DNA of 64,000 nucleotides from Methanococcoides sp. (GTDB taxonomy: Archaea > Halobacteriota > Methanosarcinia > Methanosarcinales > Methanosarcinaceae), in NCBI GenBank assembly GCA_021108275.1, contig JAIORD010000043.1, positions 1-64,000 of the forward strand. The letters run 5' to 3'. Position numbers and translations under genes: made by a program. Positions 25,756 to 34,778 of the stretch are shown here, one piece after another (the stretch's first letter is position 1; each line of letters begins with the position of its first letter). The notes below the pieces were generated by a model. That model had not been told where the DNA came from, did no database searches, and saw only the letters and a program-made list of their open reading frames with translations.

Positions 25756-27042
25756 TGGGAAAACTTTCCCATCCTTTTCTTTCTCTTCTTCCTGGGATCT
25801 GACAAGGGGTTTTGCAAGGTGTCTTCTCGCACAGGGCGGAACTTCATACATTCCTATGTCGATTCCTCTTTTGATCTCGACAAGTTCAGGTAGATCTGCT
25901 TTAGTGCCACACTTCTTGCAGCGGTAACCCTGCCCCTTTCCTGCGGATTTCATCCTTTTTCCACATTCGGAACAGGTAGGATTGAACGACTCTTGTTCCT
26001 GGGCCAGGCTTATTATCTTCAGTTTTTCGATGTTCAGGGTGTTGTTCTTCACACTTCCTGAGAACACTATCCTGTCCCCGGGCAGGAATTTGCGTACCAA
26101 TTCGCGGAAGTTCTTGGTAGGTTCGTAGGCTGCACAGTCCATCTCATCTCCTTCATCGTCACGAACCGAAAAGATCGTATGTCCTCCTCTTATCGTTTCA
26201 GGTCGAGTTTCCACTGTTGCTTCAATGGTATAGGAGTGCATGTCCTTTATGTCTGCTATCCTCTCTACTGGAATAAGGTGCAGGTCTGTCCCCTGATCTG
26301 TCTTATAGATCGCATATCTTTCAACAGGTTCAGAGATTATCATCCGGGATGTTATGGTGACAGGCTCAATACCATTTCCTCGAACTCCAAAAAGAACGGG
26401 ATCTCCTGCATGGGGTATGCATACCACTGCATTGTTCGCAATATCTACTGTGTCCCATGTATTCGGGTAGGTCGCAAGGTCTGCTTCTTTCACACTTTCC
26501 TCATTGACCTGCCGTTTTGTTCCCCATGTATCCTTTTCGCGATATGCAAGATATTCATAAGTATGGTCCCATCCCGGGTTCAGCATGGCTCCGCAGGCAG
26601 CAAGAGCACCGATAAGTCCTCTTCCATTCTTCCATCCTCTTGAAGGCAGGTCCAGGTTAGCGATAAGGTTCTTTGCATCATCTATCTGCAATACCTCACG
26701 CACTGCTTTCAGGAAGAATTCGCCGAGCTCTTCCTTTACTTTCTCAGATCGGTCCTCGGGTATGAACACCACTCCGGGATTTGTCATCTCGCTCTGCAGT
26801 TCAGAAAGTTCGTCGACCCTTGAGATGACATGTTCCATTACTTTTTCCGGTTCTGATGTTGTTATTTCAAAAGCGGTTGAAGCATTGCCTCGGGTCTTGT
26901 AAGGAATGGTGGGATTGAGGCGTATAAGTATAGGGCTTCCTCTGATGGTTCCGTATTCTTTCAGCTCGTCCATCAGTAATGCACAAAGGTAGGTGGTGCA
27001 CATTCCTTCTCTGGAATCGGTATCGTCTATACTTATTATCAT
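25747..27042 (-). CDS. tiaS: tRNA(Ile2) 2-agmatinylcytidine synthetase
   Basis: A 431-residue archaeal enzyme that attaches agmatine to C34 of the AUA-reading tRNA(Ile), an essential decoding step. The N-terminal IISIDDTDSREGMCTTYL is the signature kinase-like start. An OB-fold region (FSGSVKNNTLNIEKLKIISL) and a zinc ribbon (CSECGKRMKSAGKGQGYRCKKCG) form the C-terminus. The agmatine substrate is provided by arginine decarboxylase, and a PdaD gene is present at 53.2 kb. No ribosome-binding site is clear before the ATG. The gene is divergent from an HTH regulator. Confidence 0.95.
   Translation of the reverse strand: MIISIDDTDSREGMCTTYLCALLMDELKEYGTIRGSPILIRLNPTIPYKTRGNASTAFEITTSEPEKVMEHVISRVDELSELQSEMTNPGVVFIPEDRSEKVKEELGEFFLKAVREVLQIDDAKNLIANLDLPSRGWKNGRGLIGALAACGAMLNPGWDHTYEYLAYREKDTWGTKRQVNEESVKEADLATYPNTWDTVDIANNAVVCIPHAGDPVLFGVRGNGIEPVTITSRMIISEPVERYAIYKTDQGTDLHLIPVERIADIKDMHSYTIEATVETRPETIRGGHTIFSVRDDEGDEMDCAAYEPTKNFRELVRKFLPGDRIVFSGSVKNNTLNIEKLKIISLAQEQESFNPTCSECGKRMKSAGKGQGYRCKKCGTKADLPELVEIKRGIDIGMYEVPPCARRHLAKPLVRSQEEEKEKDGKVFPSR
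25754..25773 (+). terminator. terminator hairpin inside the end of tiaS
   Basis: GATGGGAAA and TTTCCCATC pair around a two-base loop, followed by CTTTTCTTTCTCTT. It follows the nadE stop codon but lies within the last codons of the convergent tiaS gene. Confidence 0.6.
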
Positions 27043-27082
27043 GGTCTTTCAATCTGTGTTCGTTCATATACTAACAAATACA

Positions 27083-27090
27083 TTTATATA
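27083..27090 (+). promoter_or_regulatory. TATA box of the HTH regulator gene
   Basis: TTTATATA centred about 30 bases before the ATG at 27117. No ribosome-binding site intervenes, so the mRNA is probably leaderless or nearly so. Confidence 0.5.
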
Positions 27091-27116
27091 GATGTGCAAA
27101 CAATGGCTTTATTGTA

Positions 27117-28088
27117 ATGACAAAGGATATTCTGATACATCAGATAATTGAAGTATTGGAACGCGCCGGGTTCATGGTGTCGGATCAATGTAATATCAGA
27201 CCCCGTAGCTTTGACCTCGCTGCACGTCAGGGTAATACGCTCCTATTCTGCAAGGTCTTATACAATATTGACGGTCTGAACGAAGAAACGGCCCGTGAAA
27301 TGAAATCTCTGGCAAAATACCTAAATGGCTATCCCATACTCATAGGTGCAAAAACACGTGACCAGCTGCTTGAGGATAGCGTGGTTTATATGAGATATGA
27401 TATTCCTGCATTGAGTATACAGACACTTTACGATTATTTTGTAGAAAATGTACCTCCGCTTGTATCCGCAGCACCTGGTGGTCTGTATGTATCCATTGAC
27501 GGGGATGTGCTCAAGGAAGCGAGGATGAACATCTCTATGTCTCTGGGGGCTCTTGCTTCCGAGTTGGGTGTGTCCAGACGTACCATAAGCAAGTATGAAG
27601 AAGGCCAGATGGATGCATCCATTGATATTGTGCTTCATCTGGAGGAGATACTGGATATGGCACTTGCAAAGTCCATCGATATACTCCGCAGTTTTGAGAA
27701 AGAATTGGACCCTTCAACTGTGAATGAAGATACATCTGAAAGGAAAACACCGCCCAATGACAATATCCTGAACCTTATATACACTCTGGGTTATGATGTC
27801 CTTTCAACGAACCAGGCTCCGTTCAAGGCGGTTTCAAAGGATACTTCCAGTACTTTCCTGACAGGTGTTAGCGAATACAGCAATGCAATGGTCAAACGTG
27901 CTCATTTGATGAGCAGCATCTCCAATGTCATCGAGACCCAATCCGTTTTCATCATCGAGGGTAAGAGCAGGTATAAGTTTGTTGAGGACACCGTACTTAT
28001 CGAAAAGGATGAGCTCAATAATATCGCAGATGCGGATGACCTTGATACTCTTATTCATGAAAGGTCCAAGCGGCATAAAGGGGAATGA
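27117..28088 (+). CDS. archaeal HTH-type transcriptional regulator
   Basis: A 323-residue protein of a conserved archaeal regulator family. An N-terminal domain of about 120 residues (DQCNIRPRSFDLAARQGNTLLF) resembles a restriction-endonuclease-like or sensor fold. A central Cro/XRE helix-turn-helix is clear at about residues 137-165 (SLGALASELGVSRRTISKYEEG). The C-terminal region has a domain that ends in a basic tail. The targets are unknown. It faces tiaS divergently and precedes the folate cluster by 117 bp, but it has its own promoter and there is no direct evidence that it controls either neighbour. Confidence 0.8.
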   Translation: MTKDILIHQIIEVLERAGFMVSDQCNIRPRSFDLAARQGNTLLFCKVLYNIDGLNEETAREMKSLAKYLNGYPILIGAKTRDQLLEDSVVYMRYDIPALSIQTLYDYFVENVPPLVSAAPGGLYVSIDGDVLKEARMNISMSLGALASELGVSRRTISKYEEGQMDASIDIVLHLEEILDMALAKSIDILRSFEKELDPSTVNEDTSERKTPPNDNILNLIYTLGYDVLSTNQAPFKAVSKDTSSTFLTGVSEYSNAMVKRAHLMSSISNVIETQSVFIIEGKSRYKFVEDTVLIEKDELNNIADADDLDTLIHERSKRHKGE

Positions 28089-28205
28089 ACTGTTTTTAAG
28101 TTTCCCTTCTTAATATGATCGAATGATTTCCTGTAACAATATGTTGATCGTTTGGATATATAAGCCCAAAACTCTAATATATAGCAATCTCGTATGGTGT
28201 GAGCA

Positions 28206-28814
28206 ATGACTCTCAATATTGCAGTTCTTGTATCTGGACGTGGTTCAAATCTACAGTCCATTATCGATAATATTGAAAATGGCTACATCCCGAATGCTGC
28301 TATCAAGGTCGTTATCAGTGACAAGGGAGATGCCTATGCACTTGAGAGGGCAGAAGCACATGGTATTGTTCCTGTTTTTGTGGACCCTTCTGCTTTTGGG
28401 GATAAAAAAGACTATGAGGATAAGATCCTGGAGGTTCTTGGTAAATATGATACCAACCTTGTCCTCCTTGCAGGATACATGCGTATTCTAGGAAGCAGGA
28501 TAATTGGGAAATACCGGAACAGTATAATGAACATCCATCCGGCTTTGTTACCTTCTTTCATGGGACTTCATGCACAGAAGCAGACGTTGGATTATGGTGT
28601 GAAGGTTGCAGGGTGTACAGTTCATTTCGTTGATGAGGGAATGGACACCGGCCCGATAGTTCTTCAGAGATGCGTGCCTGTACTCGAAGGAGATGACGAG
28701 GATTCCCTTGCAGGGCGTATCCTTGAGCAGGAACATAAGATATATCCTGAAGCCGTGAAACTGTTCGTTGAGAACAGGCTTGTGGTGGATGGCAGAAAAG
28801 TATCGATCATATGA
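28206..28814 (+). CDS. purN: phosphoribosylglycinamide formyltransferase
   Basis: A 202-residue enzyme that transfers the formyl group of 10-formyltetrahydrofolate to GAR in purine synthesis. Motifs are SGRGSNLQSIIDNI at the phosphate-binding loop, NIHPALLPSFMG with the catalytic His, and HFVDEGMDTGPI with the catalytic Asp. The use of a formyl-folate enzyme, rather than the formate-dependent PurT or PurP route, fits the folate genes that follow. TATA-like tracts stand at about 28155-28185 and GGTGTGAG lies just before the ATG. Confidence 0.95.
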   Translation: MTLNIAVLVSGRGSNLQSIIDNIENGYIPNAAIKVVISDKGDAYALERAEAHGIVPVFVDPSAFGDKKDYEDKILEVLGKYDTNLVLLAGYMRILGSRIIGKYRNSIMNIHPALLPSFMGLHAQKQTLDYGVKVAGCTVHFVDEGMDTGPIVLQRCVPVLEGDDEDSLAGRILEQEHKIYPEAVKLFVENRLVVDGRKVSII

Positions 28815-28925
28815 TCTGTATGATATAATTAATATCAGCCACTCATATCACATTATCAATTTCATACAATCACATCACTTAACAATTGATCAATTAAAAC
28901 TATAATTTTCAAGGAACGATATAAT

Positions 28926-30170
28926 ATGTCTTACATTTCAGAGATTGACCCGGAAATTGCCAATGCATTGTCATTGGAGGCACAGCGTCAGGATTTCAAG
29001 TTGAACTTGATCGCTTCAGAGAACTACACCAGCCGTGCTGTTATGGAAGCACAGGGCTCCATCATGACCAACAAGTACGCAGAAGGATATTCTGGAAAGC
29101 GTTACTATGGTGGTTGCGAATTTGTCGATATGGCAGAGGACCTTGCAATCTCAAGAGCAAAAGAGATCTTCGGTGCAGAGCATGTAAATGTCCAGCCTCA
29201 TTCAGGCTCAGGGGCTAACATGGCTGTCTATTTCTCAGTTCTCAAACCTGGCGACAAGATCATGTCAATGGATCTTTCCCATGGTGGTCACCTTTCCCAC
29301 GGAAGTCATGTGAGCTTTTCAGGTGAACTCTATAACATCGTTCCATACGGTGTTTCCCAGGAGACCGAGATGCTTGATTACAATGAGCTCATGGAAATTG
29401 CAAAGAAAGAGATGCCACAGATGATCGTTGTTGGAGCATCTGCATATTCCCGTATCATCGATTTCAAGGCATTCAGGGAGATCGCTGATGAGGTAGGAGC
29501 ATACCTTCTCGCAGATGTTGCACACATTGCAGGCCTTATCGCTGCCGGTGTACACCCAAATCCATTCCCATACGCTGACTTCGTAACAACAACCACTCAC
29601 AAGACCCTTCGTGGTCCAAGGGGTGGAATGGTTATGTGCAAGGAAGAGTACGCAAAGGCTATCAACAAGTCCGTCTTCCCGGGAATTCAGGGCGGCCCTT
29701 TGATGCACATCATTGCTGCAAAGGCAGTTGCATTCAAGGAAGCATTGAGCGACAATTTCAGGAAGGACCAGGAACAGACCGTAAAGAACGCAAAAGCACT
29801 TTGTGCAGCGCTTCAGGACAGGGAATTCGATATAGTTTCTGATGGAACTGACAACCATCTTATGCTTATCAACCTTAACAAGTACGACCTTACAGGAAAG
29901 GATGCTGAGGTCATTATGAGCAAAGCTGGTATTGTTATCAACAAGAATACCATCCCATTCGAGACAAGAGGCCCTTTCATTACAAGTGGTCTCAGGGCAG
30001 GTACGCCTGCTTGTACTACACGTGGTATGAAGGAATCAGCAATGGATGAGATCGCAGACTTCTTCAAGACCATTATTGACAACAGGGAGAACGATGCAGT
30101 CCTTGAGACTGTCAATGCAGATGTTCAGGAACTTTGCAGTCGCTTCCCTATCTACGAGCACCTCGGATAA
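28926..30170 (+). CDS. glyA: serine hydroxymethyltransferase
   Basis: A 414-residue PLP enzyme that interconverts serine and glycine and charges tetrahydropterin with a one-carbon unit. The PLP lysine lies in [14 protein letters not shown] near residue 225. The N-terminal [18 protein letters not shown] is typical. Length matches bacterial-type GlyA. Given its neighbours, tetrahydrofolate is the likely cofactor, as shown for M. barkeri. AAGGA lies about 11 bases before the ATG. The upstream gap of 111 bases contains AT-rich promoter-like sequence. folD follows after 28 bases. Confidence 0.96.
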   Translation: MSYISEIDPEIANALSLEAQRQDFKLNLIASENYTSRAVMEAQGSIMTNKYAEGYSGKRYYGGCEFVDMAEDLAISRAKEIFGAEHVNVQPHSGSGANMAVYFSVLKPGDKIMSMDLSHGGHLSHGSHVSFSGELYNIVPYGVSQETEMLDYNELMEIAKKEMPQMIVVGASAYSRIIDFKAFREIADEVGAYLLADVAHIAGLIAAGVHPNPFPYADFVTTTTHKTLRGPRGGMVMCKEEYAKAINKSVFPGIQGGPLMHIIAAKAVAFKEALSDNFRKDQEQTVKNAKALCAALQDREFDIVSDGTDNHLMLINLNKYDLTGKDAEVIMSKAGIVINKNTIPFETRGPFITSGLRAGTPACTTRGMKESAMDEIADFFKTIIDNRENDAVLETVNADVQELCSRFPIYEHLG

Positions 30171-30198
30171 TTTATTAGATAATAAAAGGTGATCTTCA

Positions 30199-31059
30199 AT
30201 GCCTGATACTGATAATACAAAGATCATTGATGGACGGGCCATCGCAAAGAAAGTGGAAGCTGAAGTGAAAGCTGATGTCGAGAAGCTGATAAGCGAAAAG
30301 GGGGTAACTCCCGGCTTATCGGCCATACTTGTGGGTGAGGACCCTGCATCAAAGATGTACGTGAGGCTGAAACACAAAGCCTGTGAGCGTGTCGGTATCT
30401 TCGCAGAGGATCAGCATCTTCCTGAGGATATCACTCAGGAGGAACTTCTTGAGGCTATCAGTTCCCTGAACGCAAGGAAAGATATTCACGGTATCCTCCT
30501 GCAACTGCCATTGCCTGAACATCTCAATGAGCAGGAAGCAATGAACGCCATCGATCCTGCAAAGGATGCGGATGGATTCCATCCCTTCAATATGGGGCAG
30601 TTGCTCATTGGTATCGAAGGACTTGTGCCATGCACTCCCAAGGGAATTATACGTGCCCTTGAGGAATACGATGTCGAGATACAGGGCAAGCATGCGGTCA
30701 TTGTCGGTCACAGCAATGTTGTGGGTAAACCCATGGCTGCAATGCTTGTGAATAGGAATGCGACCGTGAGCATCTGCCATGTGTTCACCAAGGATGTCAC
30801 CAAGTTCACCAGAGATGCGGATATTCTTGTGGTTGCCACAGGTGTTAAACATCTCATCAAAGAGGATATGGTCAAAGAAGGCGCTGTGATCTTCGATGTG
30901 GGTATCACCGAAGAGAATGGGAAGGTCTACGGAGATGTTGATTTCGAGAACGTTATCAACAAGGCATCCCGTGTGACCCCTGTTCCAGGTGGTGTCGGAC
31001 CGGTGACCATTGCAACACTGATGCAGCATGTCCTTATGTCCGCCCAGAAGACTGCTTAA
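30199..31059 (+). CDS. folD: methylene-THF dehydrogenase/cyclohydrolase
   Basis: A 286-residue bifunctional enzyme that converts 5,10-methylene-THF to 10-formyl-THF. Motifs are [17 protein letters not shown] with the catalytic Lys, [14 protein letters not shown], and [15 protein letters not shown] at the C-terminus. NAD(P) binding is through [14 protein letters not shown]. It is cotranscribed with glyA. The bases AAAGGTGATCTTCA that precede its ATG recur exactly before the thioredoxin gene at 37.0 kb. Confidence 0.96.
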   Translation: MPDTDNTKIIDGRAIAKKVEAEVKADVEKLISEKGVTPGLSAILVGEDPASKMYVRLKHKACERVGIFAEDQHLPEDITQEELLEAISSLNARKDIHGILLQLPLPEHLNEQEAMNAIDPAKDADGFHPFNMGQLLIGIEGLVPCTPKGIIRALEEYDVEIQGKHAVIVGHSNVVGKPMAAMLVNRNATVSICHVFTKDVTKFTRDADILVVATGVKHLIKEDMVKEGAVIFDVGITEENGKVYGDVDFENVINKASRVTPVPGGVGPVTIATLMQHVLMSAQKTA

Positions 31060-31138
31060 GATGCAGTCTGTATTTTCTTTTCTCTTTTTCAGTCGAATTA
31101 TATATAATCCATGAAAACTCATAATTGTTGGTTATACA

Positions 31139-32371
31139 ATGGTCGTTGATGTTGACATATGTGGCTTGAAGGTAGGTGATGAGCATCCCGCACGCTTAAT
31201 GGGTGTTATAAACCTGAGTCGCGAATCCTTTTACAAGGGTTCCGTAGTTGATACGGATTCTCTTCTTGATGTTGCTAATAAGATGATAGATGATGGTGCA
31301 ACGATCATTGACCTTGGTGCACGGTCAACATGGCCGCTTGCCACACCCATCACAAAGGAAGTGGAATGTGCTCGCCTTCTTCCTGCACTGGAACTTTTGA
31401 AGGACAACGTTGATGCTATGATCTCGGTGGATACCGTATTTGCAGATATTGCGGAAAAGGCTATTGAAAGCGGTGCAGACGTGGTGAACGATGTCGCAGG
31501 TTTTGCAACCGATGGCGGTATGCTTGATGTGGTGGCTGAACATGGCTGCCCCGCAGTCGTAATGGCAGCGGGAAAACTTCCTGGTGATCCGCTGGGTATG
31601 GATGCGATCATGCATTCCCTTGACGATATCCTCATTCGCTCTGAAGAACGTGGTATCGACACCGATCAGCTCATACTGGACCCTGCCATCGGTAAATGGG
31701 TGCCGGAAAAATCAGCGATGTACGATCTTGAGACCATCGACCAGTTCGAACGCCTGAAAGTCTTCGAGAAACCCCTGCTTGCAGCTATTTCACGCAAGTC
31801 CTTCATCGGTGATCTTCTCAACAAACCCGCAACTGAGCGCCTGTACGGAAGTCTGGCCGCCGCCGCCATCGTTGTGCAGAAAGGGGCTCACATCATCCGA
31901 ACACATGATGTTGCAGAGACATTTGACGTTGTGCAAATTGCGGCCGCTGTACGAAGTAGGCAGCCAGTTGTGGAAGAGAGCGGTTTCGAGGTCACCGTTC
32001 TTGACATTCCCTATCCTGATGATGCTGCTCTTTCCATGCGAAATATAGGTGTTACAGGCACGGGTTCTACGATAATGAAGAACAAGACTGTGTCCCGTGT
32101 GCTGCGTATCAGTAATATCACCACCACAGAGGCATTGATAATCAAACAGGAGATCCTCGCAAGGGGTGGGGATGCAGCACTGGAAAGGGATGCGGTTTCC
32201 CATGAGGTAGAAAAGACCGATGTCATTGTCATTGGTACACTGTTGCAGGTAAGAAAACTTGCAGATAAGCTCGAGTGTCAGGCAAGGAACCTTCCTCTCA
32301 TCTCAAAGATGATAAAGGATGCACTGGATCAGGAATCAGACATTGAATACCGTTATTTGAGGCAATCATGA
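31139..32371 (+). CDS. dihydropteroate synthase with C-terminal extension
   Basis: A 410-residue protein. Residues 1-270 are a pterin-binding TIM barrel with GVINLSRESFYKGS, IIDLGARSTWPLA and SVDTVFADIAEKAIESGADVVNDVAG, the usual DHPS elements, although ARSTWP replaces the common ESTRP. The C-terminal 140 residues (TTEALIIKQEILARGGDAAL, then VIVIGTLLQVRKL) resemble a module that I recall from long clostridial DHPS proteins, in a different order. It may condense the pterin with p-aminobenzoate. A TATA box at about 31097-31107 gives it its own short-leader promoter. Its end overlaps the metV start by four bases (ATGA). Confidence 0.8.
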   Translation: MVVDVDICGLKVGDEHPARLMGVINLSRESFYKGSVVDTDSLLDVANKMIDDGATIIDLGARSTWPLATPITKEVECARLLPALELLKDNVDAMISVDTVFADIAEKAIESGADVVNDVAGFATDGGMLDVVAEHGCPAVVMAAGKLPGDPLGMDAIMHSLDDILIRSEERGIDTDQLILDPAIGKWVPEKSAMYDLETIDQFERLKVFEKPLLAAISRKSFIGDLLNKPATERLYGSLAAAAIVVQKGAHIIRTHDVAETFDVVQIAAAVRSRQPVVEESGFEVTVLDIPYPDDAALSMRNIGVTGTGSTIMKNKTVSRVLRISNITTTEALIIKQEILARGGDAALERDAVSHEVEKTDVIVIGTLLQVRKLADKLECQARNLPLISKMIKDALDQESDIEYRYLRQS

Positions 32372-32982
32372 TAATCTCATCTTCCAAACCCTTCAACGAG
32401 ATCCTTGAAATGCTCATGGACAAGGATGCCGTTTATATTGTAGGTTGCAGCGTCTGTGCCGCCAAACAGCATGTAGGCGGTGAACCCGAGGTCGCAGAGA
32501 TGGTATCTCTACTCTCTGATGCCGGAGTAAATGTTATCGGGGGAGTCGTGGCAAAGGCTGCATGCAGTGTCCGGTCCTGCGAGTATCTTCGGGAACTTGC
32601 CCCGAACATCGAGGATGTTACTGCTGTTCTGGTAATGGCATGTGGTAGCGGTACTTCGAACATTGCACGTTTTGTGGATGTGGATGTTTATCCTGCTAAC
32701 AATACCGACTCGTTGGGTGCCATGACAGGGGACAAGGTCATCCATCATCTGTGTGCCATGTGTGGTCAGTGTTCGATCGCAGATTTTGGTGGCATCTGTC
32801 CCACAGCACAGTGTCCCAAGGAATTGCTTAACGGTCCCTGTGGCGGTTCCATGGATGGCAAGTGTGAGGTCGATCCCGAAAAGGATTGTGCGTGGGAATT
32901 GATATATGAACGTCTTGAGAGGATAGGCAGGCTGGACTTGCTGGAAGAGGTTCGGGATGCTAAGGATAGATTGGTTAAGTGA
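32368..32982 (+). CDS. MetV-like, methylene-THF reductase C-terminal domain protein
   Basis: A 204-residue Cys-rich protein like the MetV subunit of acetogen methylenetetrahydrofolate reductases. The N-terminal CSVCAAKQHVGGEPEV and AACSVRSCEYLREL are followed by CAMCGQCSIADFGGICPTAQCPK and NGPCGGSMDGKCEVDPEKDC, enough cysteines for one or two iron-sulfur or zinc centres. It would pass electrons to, or stabilise, the MetF flavoprotein encoded 0.9 kb downstream. It is translationally coupled to the dihydropteroate synthase. Two small membrane genes separate it from metF. Confidence 0.82.
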   Translation: MIISSSKPFNEILEMLMDKDAVYIVGCSVCAAKQHVGGEPEVAEMVSLLSDAGVNVIGGVVAKAACSVRSCEYLRELAPNIEDVTAVLVMACGSGTSNIARFVDVDVYPANNTDSLGAMTGDKVIHHLCAMCGQCSIADFGGICPTAQCPKELLNGPCGGSMDGKCEVDPEKDCAWELIYERLERIGRLDLLEEVRDAKDRLVK

Positions 32983-33108
32983 GTTCTGTTTTTGTCATTT
33001 CTATGTGGCTCATTATTGTAACATGAGAATTCTGTTTCCTACTCACACATTTTAAATATTATTGTGGCAGTAACAATTTGTTTGATAATGTATGGATGGT
33101 GAATAATT

Positions 33109-33369
33109 ATGATCCCAGAAGTTCAGGATTTAATGCACAATATCGCAAAATATCTTTCTCGCAGATATGCAAGTGCATTATTTGGGTTGTTGTTGCTTGT
33201 TACAATTTTATACTATTATGTGGAGTATTCTTATCAAAATAAATATGATACGTTCTTTATGCTTACAGGACAGACTATTGGTAGTGTCCTTTTTGCGTTG
33301 GCAATAATTGTTTTGATAGCTGTTATGATTTTATTCTCCAGAAAATCTCTAAAATTTCTCAAATTCTAA
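33109..33369 (+). CDS. small membrane protein, unknown
   Basis: An 86-residue protein with two hydrophobic helices (about 22-42 and 55-76) and a basic end (SRKSLKFLKF). Not recognised. Its coding sequence is visibly more AT-rich than the folate genes around it. With the next gene it interrupts the spacing between metV and metF. GGTGAATAATT lies just before the ATG. It may be a recent insertion without a metabolic link. Confidence 0.5.
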   Translation: MIPEVQDLMHNIAKYLSRRYASALFGLLLLVTILYYYVEYSYQNKYDTFFMLTGQTIGSVLFALAIIVLIAVMILFSRKSLKFLKF

Positions 33370-33429
33370 TCATTTATCGGAAAACGGAAAAAATACAATA
33401 ACAAATGTAGTTTTGATAAAGGTGCTGAT

Positions 33430-33738
33430 ATGATATCTTCATTATTATTTTTTATCGGATCAATTACACCGATTACAGCTATATTATGTGGCGTAATTTC
33501 AAAAAATAAATATTTGGGTCTTATTGTAGGTATTACAGGTCCGATGGTCCTTTATTATTCTATCTATATCTATTCAGAGGCTCCATACAGGTTCGATGCG
33601 GCTTATTGTTTTGGAACTCTTACAATTTTAGGAGGCCTGACCGGATATTTAGCATCAATTAAAAAAATAGAATATAACTTGTCCGCAGTATGCTTATGTC
33701 TTTTCTACTTGATATTTTACTTTAAAGGCTTTGCTTAA
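33430..33738 (+). CDS. small polytopic membrane protein, unknown
   Basis: A 102-residue protein with three or four hydrophobic helices (SSLLFFIGSITPITAIL at the N-terminus). Not recognised. AAAGGTGCTGAT precedes the ATG. It is AT-rich like its upstream neighbour and lies 60 bases behind it, so the two form a probable unit. It could be a multipass transporter fragment or a complete small protein. No stop or frameshift scar of a longer gene was seen. Confidence 0.5.
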   Translation: MISSLLFFIGSITPITAILCGVISKNKYLGLIVGITGPMVLYYSIYIYSEAPYRFDAAYCFGTLTILGGLTGYLASIKKIEYNLSAVCLCLFYLIFYFKGFA

Positions 33739-33830
33739 GTAGTATCAATCTCGAAGAAAGTTTAGATGGTGTTCTGCAACTCTTCAAGAGGAATTACTGA
33801 AACGAAGTTTCCCCTGACTGTCTCGATGCC

Positions 33831-33838
33831 TTTAAAAA
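33831..33838 (+). promoter_or_regulatory. TATA-like box of metF
   Basis: TTTAAAAA about 29 bases before the ATG at 33863, with no ribosome-binding site in between. This is consistent with a leaderless metF message separate from metV. A short inverted repeat (GAAAC / GTTTC, near 33799-33811) lies just upstream. Confidence 0.45.
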
Positions 33839-33862
33839 CAAATCGCCCATATTCATCCCACG

Positions 33863-34747
33863 ATGCTTTCAACTTTCAACGATGCACTCAACTCAGAACG
33901 CTTCATTGTGACCGCAGAGGTGGCACCCCCAAAGGGTACTGATCTCTCGGCAACACTTGGGGATGCAGAACTTATCAGGGGTTTGGTGGATGCCATCAAT
34001 ATCACGGACAATCAGCGTGCGGTAATGCGCATGAGTCCTATAGCTGTCGGTAAAATACTGATGGATGCAGGGCATGAGGTGATAGTACAGCTCACCTGTC
34101 GTGACCGCAATAGATTGGTATTACAATCTGATATTCTGGCGGCATCGGCTCTGGGTATTGAGAATCTCTGTGTGATGACAGGGGATTATACTACCAAAGG
34201 TGACCACGTGGGTGCAAAGGCTGTTTATGACCTGGATTCTGTGCAGCTTCTCTCCCTTATATCCAAGATGATGGGTGGGTCCGATATGGCAGGCAATGAG
34301 CTTGCAGGTGCTCCGTCCTTCACTGTTGGTGCAGTGTCCAACACCGATGTGACAAAACGGATGCAGATGCTCAAGCTTAAGAAAAAGATCAATGCCGGTG
34401 CCCGGTTCATTCAGACACAGGCGGTCTATGACGTTGGAAGTTTTAAAGATTTTAGTGATCTTATGGATCAAATAGGTCCGAACGTTCCGGTCCTGGCCGG
34501 TATAATCCCTCTCAGGTCTGCCGCAATGGCACATTTTATGAACAATAACATTCCTGGAATACGGGTCGGAGATGAATTTATTATGCGCATGGAAAATGCA
34601 AAGGATCCGATACAGGAAGGGCTTGAGATAGCTGCAGAAAGTATCCGTGAACTTCGGGATATGTGCAGGGGTATTCATCTTATGCCCATCGGCGGTCATG
34701 ACAATACACAAAGGCTTCTTGAGATGGCAGGCCTCTATAATAGATAA
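33863..34747 (+). CDS. metF: methylenetetrahydrofolate reductase
   Basis: A 294-residue flavin TIM-barrel enzyme that reduces methylene-THF to methyl-THF. Visible are TAEVAPPKGTDLSATL at the N-terminus with the catalytic Glu, ITDNQRAVMRMSP, VQLTCRDRNRLVLQSDILAA and GARFIQTQAVYD. A standard MetF beside a MetV-like protein suggests the MetVF type of acetogens, in which an electron donor other than NAD(P)H can serve. thiC follows after 31 bases. Confidence 0.92.
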   Translation: MLSTFNDALNSERFIVTAEVAPPKGTDLSATLGDAELIRGLVDAINITDNQRAVMRMSPIAVGKILMDAGHEVIVQLTCRDRNRLVLQSDILAASALGIENLCVMTGDYTTKGDHVGAKAVYDLDSVQLLSLISKMMGGSDMAGNELAGAPSFTVGAVSNTDVTKRMQMLKLKKKINAGARFIQTQAVYDVGSFKDFSDLMDQIGPNVPVLAGIIPLRSAAMAHFMNNNIPGIRVGDEFIMRMENAKDPIQEGLEIAAESIRELRDMCRGIHLMPIGGHDNTQRLLEMAGLYNR

Positions 34748-34778
34748 TACATAAAAACGATTTTAAGAGTCGAATACT

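Noticed and set aside
30185-30201. The identical 17 bases before folD and thioredoxin (AAAGGTGATCTTCAATG) as a shared regulatory site.
   Set aside because: They are the ribosome-binding site plus start codon. The match may be translational convergence, and no other flanking identity is seen.
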